Shown: piece by piece, positions 11,636 to 21,960 of the stretch
How positions within the stretch are numbered: the stretch's first letter is position 1
Layout of the letters: each line of letters begins with the position of its first letter
Assembly (NCBI GenBank): GCA_039000515.1
Contig: JBCFYV010011135.1
Span: 19,663,193 to 19,727,192 of the forward strand
Source: Timema cristinae
Taxonomy: Eukaryota > Arthropoda > Insecta > Phasmatodea > Timematidae
Reading direction: 5' to 3'
Length of the DNA stretch: 64,000 nucleotides
Position numbers and translations under genes: made by a program
The notes under the pieces: generated by a model
What the model saw: only the letters and a program-made list of their open reading frames with translations
What the model was told of the DNA's origin: nothing
The model's database searches: none

Positions 11636-11661
11636 TAATAATAATAATAAATAATAAAAAA
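11343..11661 (+). mobile_element. SINE group B, near full length
   Basis: The head runs from TCTAGGGGTATAGTGTCGG through GAGTTAAATCCTC (weak B box). Body words are CCTTCCTTCACCTCTGACAA and AATGTGGGGAATGCCAGGCC. The common tail AACCCAAACGGGTAGTAAG leads to GCTAA and a long (TAA)n run. The first ten or so bases of the head are diverged. Confidence 0.85.
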
Positions 11662-13796
11662 ATAAAAATAACATAAAACCTAAAATTTTAATCTGGATTA
11701 TAGTTTAATGTCAAGATATTTTAATTCTTATTCTCAAGTGAGCTTTATAGTGTGAGAGTTATTGCGTGGATTTGGACGATGAGTTCTGCAAGTGTCAGTG
11801 ATTAAACAAAAATGCCGTAATGAAAGCCCGGTTTGAATATATACTGAGTAAGTTTCACGTGAATAGAACAGTCCTTTGCTTTCCCATGACAAGTTGTCAA
11901 TTTTGATAGAAGAAGTCATGAAATATAAAATATCTGAGAAGACGCTACCACGTGACTATTGGTTACTTCAACGTTATGATGTCCTTGACGATAAGGTAGT
12001 ATACAAATTTATATTGCCAGTGATAGATGCATAACCTGATGTGTTTTATTGTTCAAGCGATGGATTGTTTAGTATTTTATATTAAACCCATTTATCCATT
12101 GATAAAATAAATTAGTCTTCGTTATTAATAATACTTCAAATGACATAAGGAAGAATTTTGGTGTTTTTGAGCCTTGACTATATAAGATATAAATAGGGAT
12201 TAAAGGCGTCAAGTAAATCTTATAGACTTCCAGTCCCACCTGTTGGAAGCTATACATTTATTTTAGTTTATAAGACCATCTCACTGAGCTTGCTGTTATA
12301 AGATCTTTCATATAAAAAGAACAGAGGAAGAGGTTAAGTGATTTATTGATATAGTCCTGTTGTTTAGCACAACATGTATTCTTCAGTCCGACACTGGCAG
12401 ATAATTTTGTAATAAAATTATAGTAGATATAAAAATAGCTTGGCCAGCGCTTAAGATCATTGATGATAAACCGAGGCACAGCCAGAGTCAAGTGTCGAGA
12501 GAGTTAACCGGGACATAGAAAACATGTTGAGAAAAGGATGCAGGACAAACACATCCTGTAGTAAGGGCTAGTATTTATTCAGTTTATGAAAACCAGAGCT
12601 CTTTACTCTGAATTGAGAGGTTATGTATGATTGTGTACCTAGAGTTGGACTGTCAAACAACTATTCAGAAAGAACTAGTCTATTTGATTCTGTGGAGGAT
12701 GAAGAACAATTACATAATACTTTTGAATGTATCGAGTGCTTCATAATAATTTAAGATGATATGAAGTTTTGGTTGAAGAAATCGTGCAAAATGAAAGTGT
12801 TAAATTATATGTCTTTTGTTCAAAAAATCGCGAGGTGAAAATTAATTTTTTTTTTTTTGAAATGTTAATAGTCTGTCCACAGAAGACCTTCGTTTGGGAA
12901 AATAAAATTGTAGAGAAGGTTTGCAAGCTGTGTTTGAACAAAATTAATATCGAGAAGGAAAGACGAGAATCTAAAGAATATTTTTGGGAAGTCAAGCTAA
13001 GAAAATGAAATTAATGTCAGAGAAATCTCATTCTGTGGCCTCTGAAGGCATTACAGTCCGTATTTCAGTGACTGAAGTTGAGAGGAGGAATATACGTCAG
13101 ATATATTGTAACTTTAATAATGGGGAATAACCAACAAAGGGTTATTTTCGGTTGGGAAAAAAAAATATCTCAACTATCAGCTGTATTCTCGATTCCAGTT
13201 CAGTGTGTATGAACAAAAATTAATCACACATGGAAGTGGTTAGCATTGAGACATCGCTCTGGTCTGTTGCTACAGCTCAAAATAACAGTACTTACTGATC
13301 ATGGATAAAAAAAATGTTCATTTAAAAAACAGTGTGACAGCAAAATTATGCTTCTTGCTTCAAGAATAATGTACATTGTTGTCCAAAGTGCCATTCAAGT
13401 AGTCCTTTTTGTGTAAATGATTTAATAATAGTATGAGAATATTTTAATTTAGAATCACATTTATTACTATTTGTTTTATTAATCTTATTTCTTCACTTAG
13501 TTTTTGTTCTTTAGTACCGTCTATATTTAGTTGAGTTAGCCTGATAATTGATAATAGTGTAACTAACATTAATTAATTTCCAAGTGACATTCTATCGGTT
13601 TTGAAAATAATAACTATTGTTAAAATGTTTAAATTTGATAAAACACAAAATTTGGTAGGGTTTATTTAATTACTCCTGACTATATTTAATAGTTGTATGT
13701 ATCCTGGCTGTAATGTAACATCAAATTGCTTAATAAAGATGAATAATAAAACCTTATTTTAATCTTTAACTATATGCCCTTAGTAAATTTATATAA
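11662..13796. other. Long stretch without recognisable genes or elements
   Basis: Several open frames of 60-85 codons lie on both strands (11734-13008), often overlapping each other. None has a domain, a plausible codon bias or splice context that I can recognise. I see no SINE tail here. Confidence 0.5.
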
Positions 13797-13912
13797 TAAC
13801 TAGCTATTTCATAAAATAGCTAGTTAATGTGTGTTAAAGAGTATTTATTTCATACTTTAACTGACTGATTCAGGTAATTCATGAAATACCTAGATATTTT
13901 ATGAAATTACGT
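13797..13912. repeat. Two adjacent hairpins with related stems
   Basis: TAACTAGCTATTT (13797-13809) and its exact complement AAATAGCTAGTTA (13814-13826) flank a 4-nt loop CATA. At about 13873-13910, GTAATTCATGAAATA pairs imperfectly with TATTTTATGAAATTAC. Both contain a TTTCATAAAAT-like word. Function unknown. Confidence 0.75.
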
Positions 13913-14837
13913 AATTATACATTTTAACGTTAGCATATACACTTTATATTGGACACCATATCTAATTATGACTCAAGTAGAAACAGATTACAATTCACAA
14001 TTTCAATTGTTTATATCAACAGTTGTTGAATATCTGCCATGATCATAGCGGCATTAAAAAATAAACCTTTTAAACAAAGAACAAAACTTTTCACTAAATT
14101 CCAGGACACCCTTGACAGTTATTCAACAAATGTTAATATCACTATGTAAAGACAATTAAACTCTCTGTTTCTACTGGGGCAGTATTTGATTTATTTAGCT
14201 AAGCAAAATTTTTATACAAAAACCGTAATAATATTGTCTTTAATTCATATTCCTTACACTCTCACCTTACTCAACAAAACAAACTGACTTAATTTCAAAT
14301 CAAGAATATGCGAATTGCTTTAAGAATTTTAAAATATTATATTCAACTACTAAAGAAAATAAACCCATTAAAAGATGTTAGTTAGAAAATTTGTACACAA
14401 TGAATTGGTCCGAAATGTCTTACTACCTATTTGGACTACTACATTTTAGCATTATAGCAAAGAGAATGGTAAAATTAAGAGGAAATTTACCATCATTCAC
14501 TTGAATAGTGAATAGGATATTTACTAAGGTAAAAAAACCTTTAATACACATGGTCGAAATTTTAACCCATAATTTTCTTAGTCGGTAAACCATATAAGAC
14601 GAACTTCTTGATCTAAAAAAAGTTACCATTGATATGGGCCTTCATTTAGTATGTGTACGAATTTACTTTGGAATTTATTATATCAAATGTTTACTAAAAT
14701 TAGAGATATCAAATACATTTAATTTTCAAGCATATGTTCAGCTTATAGCAAAAGCTTCTTATGAAAATTCTACACTCCTAAAATATGGTTCAATACTATA
14801 CGTAAGCAATGATATAATATATACTCTTTTTTTTATG
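13913..14837. other. AT-rich sequence, no gene seen
   Basis: Two 68-codon open frames (14423-14629 reverse, 14634-14840 forward) have no recognisable features. Confidence 0.5.
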
Positions 14838-15086
14838 TAGCACCTCGTCTTACTAACTGTTCGGGTTATATGCGTAAGTACTAATTACGCTAATGGATAA
14901 GGAATTGGGAAGGTTAAGTTTAGAGGAAGTGAACTTGCATTTGCATGGAGGGAGAGTGGAAAACTATTTAGGAAAAACTGCCTCCAGTTCACCCGACTGA
15001 GATTCGAACCTCGATCTCCCCGTCCTCAGCACTATAGCTCCACACGATACTAGTGCGTTAGCCTACTTCACCATAAAGGCAGGTAG
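14838..15086 (-). mobile_element. SINE group A, reverse, full length
   Basis: Tail complement TAGCACCTCGTCTTACTAAC, then TGTTCGGGTTATA. The body contains GGAGGGAGAGTGGAAAAC. The B-box complement GAGATTCGAACCTCGATCTC is followed by CCCGTCCTCAGC. The head complement has GTGCGTTAGCCTACTTCACC. A (TA)n block follows directly at its 5' side. Confidence 0.9.
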
Positions 15087-15087
15087 T

Positions 15088-15155
15088 CTATATATATAAT
15101 ATATATATATAATATATATAGTATATATATATATTATATATATATAAATCATATA
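15088..15155. repeat. (TA)n-rich palindromic block
   Basis: Alternating TATATA interrupted by AATA, GTA and TTA. It can fold on itself. Confidence 0.9.
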
Positions 15156-15159
15156 TTGT

Positions 15160-15562
15160 ATTTGTGTGCTTGTAATACAAGAAGTAGAAACTTCAAGCCC
15201 AAGTTGAAAAAAAAAGTTAGCTTGGTAGTAAGTTTGTGTGGCTTACGTCACAGCTTGGTCACAGCCTTTAGACTCTCTTTCTCTCTCTCTTCCTCCAAAC
15301 ACAAGTTCTTCTATGTGCTGCACTAATGAAGCGATCTGTGAATCTCCCTTCTTTTCTTCTCTCCACCCCATACATTTTTCTCCCTGCCTTTTCCCTTCTA
15401 GCTACGAAAACCTCGACGTATTTTCTAGTTAAACTTGTCCCGCCAAAACCTATGCATGCCTTAGAACCCAATACTACCTTATTCGACAGTCGGACTGATT
15501 AGCCTCTTAATCTCGGAGCCTTGATCATTGGCTTTCAGAAATACAGGGTGTGCCATAACAAA
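15160..15562. other. Pyrimidine-rich sequence, no gene supported
   Basis: C/T-rich from about 15260 to 15410. Short open frames on both strands overlap and carry no recognisable domain. The bases just before the Helitron read TACAGGGTGTGCCATAACAA, which resembles a mariner-type terminus but has no visible partner. Confidence 0.4.
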
Positions 15563-16065
15563 TCTATACTTATAAAATAACATGTCCTGACTGACTGACT
15601 GACTGACTGACTGACTGACTGACTGATTCATCATCGCCGAGTGCAAACTATCAAGGCTACAAGCATGAAATTCGGACTGTATATTCATTTTGTTATGTAG
15701 GCACCCACTAAGAAAGGATTTTAGAAAATTCCTCCCCAAAGAGGTCAAAATAGGGGATGATAATTGTATGATAATATGTATGAAAGTCCGTCATTTTGAA
15801 AGTTACATAAACAGAATTTTGTATTTCGGTTATTGACGTAAAACAAATAAATACATGTTTCAGGAATTTTGGAAATTTTATTTAATAAGGATGAAAAAGG
15901 GGGTGAAAGTTTGTATCGGACTTGCATTATTTTTGATCTGAGGTCAAGTTATGGTCATCAACGTAACGTAATATTTTAAATTAATCTGTAAATACACATG
16001 TATATTTTCGTATTTGTATATAATCAACTTCCACGCGAGCAAAGCCGCGGGCAACAGCTATCTAG
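15563..16065 (+). mobile_element. Small non-autonomous Helitron, copy 1
   Basis: Starts TCTATACTTATAAAATAACA directly after an A and ends CTAG directly before a T. That gives the A/T insertion context of Helitrons with a 5' TC and 3' CTAG. A GC-rich subterminal stretch near the end (CACGCGAGCAAAGCCGCGGG) contains the short stem CCGCGG. Ten CTGA units lie at 15587-15626. There is no Rep/helicase coding capacity. Copy 2 lies at 21961-22455. Confidence 0.85.
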
Positions 16066-16156
16066 TTCTCTATAAAATTGAAATTTCTATCACCACAAAC
16101 TATTACCCATTCGCTCCATACGCATTCTTTTCTTATCACCCCTATTTTAATATCTC

Positions 16157-16365
16157 TTCAGGCTATACGTGAATATGAAAATTTCTTTAATTGGGTATGA
16201 ATGTGGAAGGAACCATTTTAGCGGTAATTACCTTCATTTGAGTAGGAGGATAATGTAAAACATTTTATAAAAACCACCCTCAGTTGGCCCAACTGGGTTC
16301 CAAACCACAATATATCAGTGATCGGTAGAGTCCTTAGATAAACCATCCACTGAAGAGGGTGTATT
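16157..16365 (-). mobile_element. SINE group C, reverse, decayed
   Basis: CTTCAGGCTATACGTG marks the tail. ATTTGAGTAGGAGGATAATG and AAAACCACCCTCAGTTGGCC form the body. GGGTTCCAAACCAC is the altered B-box complement, and CCACTGAAGAGGGTG is the head end. Confidence 0.7.
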
Positions 16366-16399
16366 TAATACTTCAATAAGGAAAAATTTGAGAAATGTT

Positions 16400-16560
16400 T
16401 AGTTATTAAGGAAATATAAAATTTTTTACGTGGAATAAAAGTGGGACACCCTTAAGGAGACACAAACTTAATTTAACCTGAGTGAGAGTCGAAACCTTAG
16501 TACCCAATTGCCGACAATCCAGTATAAAGAGACAGTTATATGTTAGACCAAACGAACAAC
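16400..16560 (-). mobile_element. SINE group C, head-side fragment
   Basis: Contains GAGTCGAAACCTTAGTACCC, TTGCCGACAATCCAGTATAA and TTAGACCAAACGA. These correspond to the B-box and anticodon region of group C in reverse. Low similarity. Confidence 0.4.
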
Positions 16561-16716
16561 AATATTGGTCATTTTAATTTTATAATATATAACTTTCTGT
16601 ACATTTCTAGAACTAAGTTATACCCTTAATTTCGTGGTTACTTATAAAATTATTCAAACAATTTTAATATATTCATACATCAAGTCTTATTGTATTTACC
16701 TTTGCTTCTTTATATC

Positions 16717-16960
16717 ACCCGCTCGGTGGCGTAGTTGGCTAACGCGCTTGTCGTGTTGAGCTCTACTGCTGAGGACGGGGAGATCGAGGTTCGAATCTCA
16801 GTCGGGTGAACTGGGGGGGTTTTTCCTAAATGGTTTTCCACTCTCCCTCCACGAAAATGCGGGTTCACTTCCTCCAATCAAACCTTCCAATTCTAATACA
16901 TTAGCGTAATTAGTACTTAAAGCGTATAACCCGAACGGGTAGTAAAACGCGGTGCTAAAT
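16717..16960 (+). mobile_element. SINE group A, full length
   Basis: The head ACCCGCTCGGTGGCGTAG then TTGGCTAACGCGCT carries the A box. GATCGAGGTTCGAATCTCAG at 16783-16802 is the B box, and GTCGGGTGAACTGGGG closes the acceptor side. The body contains TTTTTCCTAAATGGTTTTCC and CTCTCCCTCCACG. The tail TTAGCGTAATTAGTACTTAA is followed by AGCGTATAACCCGAACGGGT and GGTGCTAAAT. A TTC/TTA run separates it from the next SINE, so two SINEs sit tail to tail. Confidence 0.92.
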
Positions 16961-16976
16961 ATTCTTCTTCTTCTTA

Positions 16977-17215
16977 TTATATTATTATTATTATTATATA
17001 CCGTTCGGGTTATGAGCTTATGTTTGAATTAAATTTATTATATGTAATGTTATATTTATATGAAATGTACACACACTTGCTTGGAGGGAGAGTGGAATAA
17101 TATTAAAGGAAAACCACCCTCAGTACAACCGACCGATATTTGAATCTCATTCTCCCAATCATCGGTAGTCTAGTCTACTGCGAGAGAGTGGCGCGTTAGA
17201 CCTTGCGGCCTTCAA
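16977..17215 (-). mobile_element. SINE group C, reverse
   Basis: Starts in (ATT)n, then ACCGTTCGGGTTATGAGC. It then has CTTGGAGGGAGAGTGGAA, AAAACCACCCTCAGTAC and TTTGAATCTCATTCTCCC. TAGTCTAGTCTACTGCGAGA and GCGTTAGACCTTGCGGCC form the head. This copy best shows the GGCCGCAAGGTCTAACGCGC A-box region of group C. Confidence 0.85.
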
Positions 17216-17790
17216 GAAAGGTATCATGTCATATTATGTTTAGTTGACCCTTTTGATAGATAACATCAACACCTATAAAATAACACTAATAATATAGAAA
17301 ACTATTTCAATGCTGGCCGCAAAAAAAAAGAAAAAGGAATAGGATGCGAATTTTGTAAACTACTCTCTTAACCAATATTAGTATGTATTCTAGGTACTTA
17401 TTTTAGGAGTTGTGTGTACACTTCACAGCCATATGAGAAGGTCTTCTATGCTAGAGTGGGAAAACAAGGTGGTAAATCAGATTTTCAACCTCCCAACGTG
17501 TCTTCCATATTGTTTGTCATGCAAGCTCTGATATAATCTAGTCTGATTCGATTTACAGGGGATGGAAGCTCAAAAGCCCGTCCATATATTTAATCCATTT
17601 ATTCTGCAAGATTGCAGTCTTACCTTGACAAGTTACATTATGGTTTTAACCAATAAGTTATACCATAGTGGTCCGTCACCTTACTTTTGCTAGCGTGTCT
17701 GTTTATTTAGCTAAGGATCCCAAGTAATATTCCACAAATGGCAGAAATACGTGTCTTCGTTCTATGCTTTGTTAATTCTAAAGTTGCCTA
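17216..17790. other. Unique-looking sequence, no gene seen
   Basis: Less AT-rich in places, but without a recognisable reading frame or element. Confidence 0.45.
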
Positions 17791-18146
17791 CATTATGAAT
17801 TGCAACGTCCCATAATTTGTAAATTCGAACGTTCCATAATTTGTGATTTCAAAAGTTCCTTTCTTTGTGAATTCAAAAGTTCCATACCTAGTAGATTCAG
17901 AAATCTTCTTTCTTTGTGAATCGCAGTTTTTCATGTTTTGTGAATTCAAACTTTCCATTTTTTTTTGGAATCAAACGTTCCTTTCTTTGTGACATGCTAT
18001 TTTCCATACTGTGTGAATTCAATCTTTCCATATTTTGTGAATTCAAACGTTCTATATTTTACTAATTTCAACTTTCCTTTCTTTGTGAATTAAAGTTTTC
18101 CATACGTTGTGAATTCAAACGTTCCATGCTCTGTGAATTTCAACGT
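17791..18146. repeat. 24-bp minisatellite, about 15 units
   Basis: Degenerate tandem array of TTTGTGAATTCAAACGTTCC plus CATA. Units alternate irregularly between two spacer types, CCATA(N)TTTGTG and CCTTTCTTTGTG. The unit is a multiple of three, but the frames are interrupted by stops, so I do not call it coding. Confidence 0.9.
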
Positions 18147-19315
18147 AAATTGTAGATGAATTAAAAAATATACTCCTATAAAAGAACGATTTAAAATGAA
18201 AAAATCTTTTGAGACTATATAAAAAAATTATTATTTTATTTTTAAATCGCTTGTTTTTCATTCAATGTTTAATTTGAAACACTTGCCGAATAAGAGGTTT
18301 GTACACTTACAAAAATATATTTATATTCACTTCTCACTACGTTTATATTCTGTTTTTTTTCTGAAATCTAATACCTTTATTATGCCTTTTGAAACCTTTT
18401 AATTATTGCTTGGTAATTGTTTATTTAATGACATAAAAAGTGTAGCATTGTATCGCAGATTCTATTCCTGGCAGGTACCTTGGTTATTTTTTCTCTTAAG
18501 GGGAAATTTCCCAACAATCACCTTAGGTTGATTAATTAGGCTTAATTTAGGTTTAAGACTACGTTTAGGTAGGGTGGATTCGTCCGCGTGGTTTGATCCA
18601 TACGGAAATTGGTAGCTTCTCAGACGTCACGGAATATAAAATAAAGTAAATCAAACATCGTTAATATTTTTACAAAACCAAAACATTATCAGCGAGTAAC
18701 ATAGGATACATTTTATTTTGAAAATTTAATTTATACATCATAAAAATTTCGATAGTTTTACACAGGGTATAATATAACTATATTTGTTGACATAATTTGG
18801 CTTAGAATTACGTTTCAGAGATAACGTTTCCATTTGAAATCAGGCACCATGGAGGGGCGAGGGGGGTAACTAATATAAATCTTATAACACTGTGGGTCAT
18901 GGGAAACGCCATGCGGGATTGTCTATAATTAATAAATAGAATAAACATAACGATACCTAGGTGCATAAGTGATAATATTCAAAAGTCAAGATCCTTAGAT
19001 TATGATAATAAAACTGTTTGTATGAGAATGAAATTGTGAGTAATAATCAAGTCTATACAATTGAATAGGCCTTGATATTAACTTTAATAAAATAATATTA
19101 TAAATGTTACCTTTTAAATATTTGGTAAAAAAATATTCTGTGTTTAACGATACTATTAGCTCTATAATGGACATTTTGTAAGTTGTAATATACAAGGTTA
19201 CTGCTGGCCAGCATGTTGAATTTGGAACTGAGGAAAAAACTGATGAAATTCTACAATTCAAGCATCGCACTGTATATAGGAGAAACCTAGAGTCTTAGGA
19301 AAATGGAAAAGAAAT
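18147..19315. other. AT-rich sequence, no gene seen
   Basis: Nothing recognisable. Open frames at 18995-19270 and 19258-19500 (reverse) are antisense or flanking to the reverse-transcriptase relic. Confidence 0.5.
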
Positions 19316-19678
19316 AGTTTGAGAGCTTTGAAATATGGAGCTGTATAAGAATTGAGAATATCCTGTGGACAGACAGGGGGACAAATGAAGAAGTCAAAAG
19401 AAGAATGGGTGAGAAGAGAACAATTTTGGATGTGATTCTTCGTTACAAAACAAACTGGATTAGATACATACTTAGGAGGAAGTCTTCTGAACGACGTCAT
19501 AAGAGGAAAGGTTGAAGGAAATAGAACCTTAGGAAGGAGGAGGATTCAAATAATGAATAACTCGAAGGAAATAAGAAATTTCTGGGATATGAAGGATGAG
19601 GAAGATGTCAGGGAGCATTGGAGATCTAAGTTCCCTGACAAAAGGAATGGACGTGTCATGATACATAACACTCAATAG
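19316..19678 (+). pseudogene. 3' end of a non-LTR retrotransposon reverse transcriptase, broken
   Basis: Conceptual translation gives, in order, the words TDRGTNEEVKRRMGEKR, TNWIRYILRRK, NDVIRGKVEGNR and FWDMKDEEDVREHWRSKF, then a TAG stop at 19676. This is the 'TDR.TNEEV..R.GE....I..R...WI.H.LR....L..VI.GK.EG.R..GR.R' region found at the C-terminal end of many arthropod non-LTR reverse transcriptases. Catalytic reverse-transcriptase motifs are not present, so only the thumb and C-terminal part remains. At least two frame shifts are visible, near the TDR word and between LRRK and the NDVI word, and a stop lies upstream (ALKYGAV then TAA). No endonuclease is visible. It is a dead 5'-truncated LINE copy. 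The clade (CR1, RTE or Jockey-like) cannot be fixed from this fragment. Confidence 0.8.
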
Positions 19679-19689
19679 TAATAATATTC

Positions 19690-20320
19690 CACTGTTGTAT
19701 CAAAATGTTATGATTTCTTATAGCGACTCTTTACCATATTTTATCCCAACTTTCATCCAATTTTATTATAAATAATCTAACAAGATAGCTAGAAAAGGTA
19801 CTTGGTTCTATATTTACATATAAATTCAACTAGTAGTGTGTTCTTATATCGTAAATTTTTATATATATAACTATTACCTATAAAAACATTCTAATAAAAT
19901 TATATAGTACTATTATATTTGACCTAATAAAATGTGTTTGCAATTTCTAATATTTTCTTTCAAAACGAACCACTCTCATGCCAATTGTTAATTCCCTATA
20001 AGTTTCCACTGTAAATTTAATCAAAAATATTTTTTTTTAATAGCGATAAATGTATGTATATTGGTTAAGCATACGACAAAACATTTAAATATAAACTAGT
20101 TTTACCGAATATTATAGCTTTATAATATCTGATAAGATTTCAGTTATAATATTTTATGTTTTCAATTTTTTTTTATTGAAATAAAGATTTCTTAAAATAA
20201 TAAAATTCAAATTAATTATTGCAAAAATATAGATTTATTAAAACATTTAAATCATTGAACCACTCTTTTTTTTTAGCCAACATTTAATAAATAATTAAAA
20301 AACCAAACAGCTTTTCAGAT
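19690..20320. other. Very AT-rich sequence, no gene seen
   Basis: Nothing recognisable beyond A and T runs. Confidence 0.5.
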
Positions 20321-20545
20321 TCCTATTTATGGGGAAGTCTGTAGCTACGAACGAACCCCAACCGATGAACAAAATGAACGAGGCGACAAATACGAGAAAG
20401 CAGAAAAGCAAGCGTCCTCTACCTCGCTGTCCCAATCAATGACTTAATGAACCGAAACGGTTCCAACACGACGTGAAAATTGCCACATCCAGATATGTTA
20501 ATGGCAGCAGGTGGCGTTAACGACCCTCAGAGCAAAACGCTTGCC
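20321..20545. other. Composition island of balanced GC, unknown
   Basis: Contrasts sharply with AT-rich flanks on both sides and contains many CG dinucleotides (ACGAACGAACC, CGAGGCGAC, CACGACGTG). No long open frame and no SINE words. It could be a conserved noncoding element or an old insertion. Confidence 0.4.
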
Positions 20546-20846
20546 ACTAGCTATATTTTATTTTAGAAAAAAAAAATATCTATATTGAAAAAGCTGATAT
20601 TGTGTTGAATTTAGAAGAAAAATTTTCTATTAATAATGAAGTTAATTTACATTTATTTAATTTTTAATCACGTATTTAAAATAAAATTCGAGGATTGAAC
20701 ACTTAATAGAAATTTAAATTATATAGTAGAAAATTATTTGAACATAAATTAATTAAACTGCTCTGTATATGCCAAAAAGTTGAATGTTAGCTATACCATA
20801 AGTATATCCAAGGTAGAATTAACTATTTTTGAGAGGGGAAATAAAG

Positions 20847-20896
20847 TTAGGTTGGGTTAGGTTAGGTTAGGTTAGGTTAGATTAGGTTAGGCTAGG
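20847..20896 (+). repeat. Interstitial (TTAGG)n telomere-like tract
   Basis: Roughly eight to nine tandem GGTTA units with a few substitutions (GGGTTA, GATTA, GGCTA). TTAGG is the ancestral arthropod telomere repeat. Shorter GGTTAGGTTAGGTTA tracts occur at about 58101-58117 and near 25250. Confidence 0.85.
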
Positions 20897-20899
20897 ATA

Positions 20900-21228
20900 G
20901 TATTGCAAAACTTACGATGGAAGTAAAATCATGGTCAATGTATCACTGTCCAATTGACCCACGGTCATAAAAGTAAATTTTTAACAAAAACTGTTTTTGA
21001 CACAGCTTATGAATCTGTAGTGAGTCTTCCTACTGAGATAAGTTCCAGGTTTGACTCCAAACAAGACCTATGACACTATAATAACATTATAGATTACCTT
21101 TTAGCTAGTGGTTACTAGATGGCATGTGTACTATATGTATGATTAGTCATTTATTAAATTGGAGAAAAAGTCGTAATTATATTATTGTATTAACATAAAA
21201 AAAGTTTTTAAACATTATGTATTATAGA
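20900..21228. other. AT-rich sequence, no gene seen
   Basis: Nothing recognisable. Confidence 0.45.
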
Positions 21229-21498
21229 GGTGACCTGCTGGTCTAGAGGTAAGGTGTCAGACTTCTGTGCTGAAGAGTCCGGGGTTCAATCCTTGGTCCT
21301 GGCACAGATTTATCTGATTTCCAAACACTTCCTTCACCTCTGACAAAATGTGTATTAATAACAATTTTTGGAAGTGTGGAATGCCAGGCCTTACCGTGGT
21401 TCGGATCCCACGTTTAACTGTAGGTCCTCCATTTCATCCTCAACCTCAACGGGTAGTAAGAAGTAGTGCTAATATTAATATTATTAATAATAATAATT
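21229..21498 (+). mobile_element. SINE group B (long subfamily) with internal deletion
   Basis: Head GGTGACCTGCTGGTCTAGAG, B box CCGGGGTTCAATCC. The long-subfamily insert TGTGTATTAATAACAA is present, then GTGTGGAATGCCAGGCC. About 50 bp of the body and tail (the ACATTAGCGTAAGTGCG part) are missing, because CATCCTCAACCTCAAC joins directly to GGGTAGTAAG. It ends in (TAA)-rich sequence. Confidence 0.88.
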
Positions 21499-21960
21499 AC
21501 AAAAATAATAATAGTAATAACATTAATTATAAAAAATAAATTAATCGTTTATTTGAGAATCAATTTATTGCATACCCATGACTTAATATAAAAATTGTTT
21601 ATATTTTAAACGAATGTATACGTATGTTGTCAGAGTTCCTGGATAAAAGTAAATGGTTAGAAACATGATAAAGCCTTCCTAAAACAATGCAATATTTGAA
21701 AAATGTCCCAGAGAACAGGAAATCTCTGACAATTGAATATATATTAGAACTGTCATTCTAATGAAAAAAATTACAGAAATAATAGTATAACTACTTTCAA
21801 TTTGACGGCAATCTTAATAATCCATCCAAAACCATGGATTACAATGTGCATGTAAAGTATAGTTATGATTAATACTACATATAAAAATGTAATACATTTA
21901 TTTATTGACTAAATATTATATGCATTGTTTTGGGTTTTGGGTTTATATTATTTGCTATTA
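21499..21960. other. AT-rich sequence, no gene seen
   Basis: Nothing recognisable. Confidence 0.45.

Noticed and set aside
11734..13008. Cluster of small open frames on both strands
   Set aside because: Overlapping, AT-driven, no domain, no splice or codon evidence.
15536..15562. TACAGGGTGTGCCATAAC as a mariner-type terminus interrupted by the Helitron
   Set aside because: No matching inverted end was found on the far side of the Helitron.
15587..15626. CTGA repeat as a CRISPR-like or regulatory array
   Set aside because: Simple tetranucleotide repeat inside a Helitron. CRISPR arrays are not expected in this genome and there are no spacers.
16717..16805. Possible functional tRNA gene in the SINE head
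   Set aside because: A and B boxes are present, but the segment continues into the SINE body and tail, lacks a convincing acceptor stem and has sister copies.
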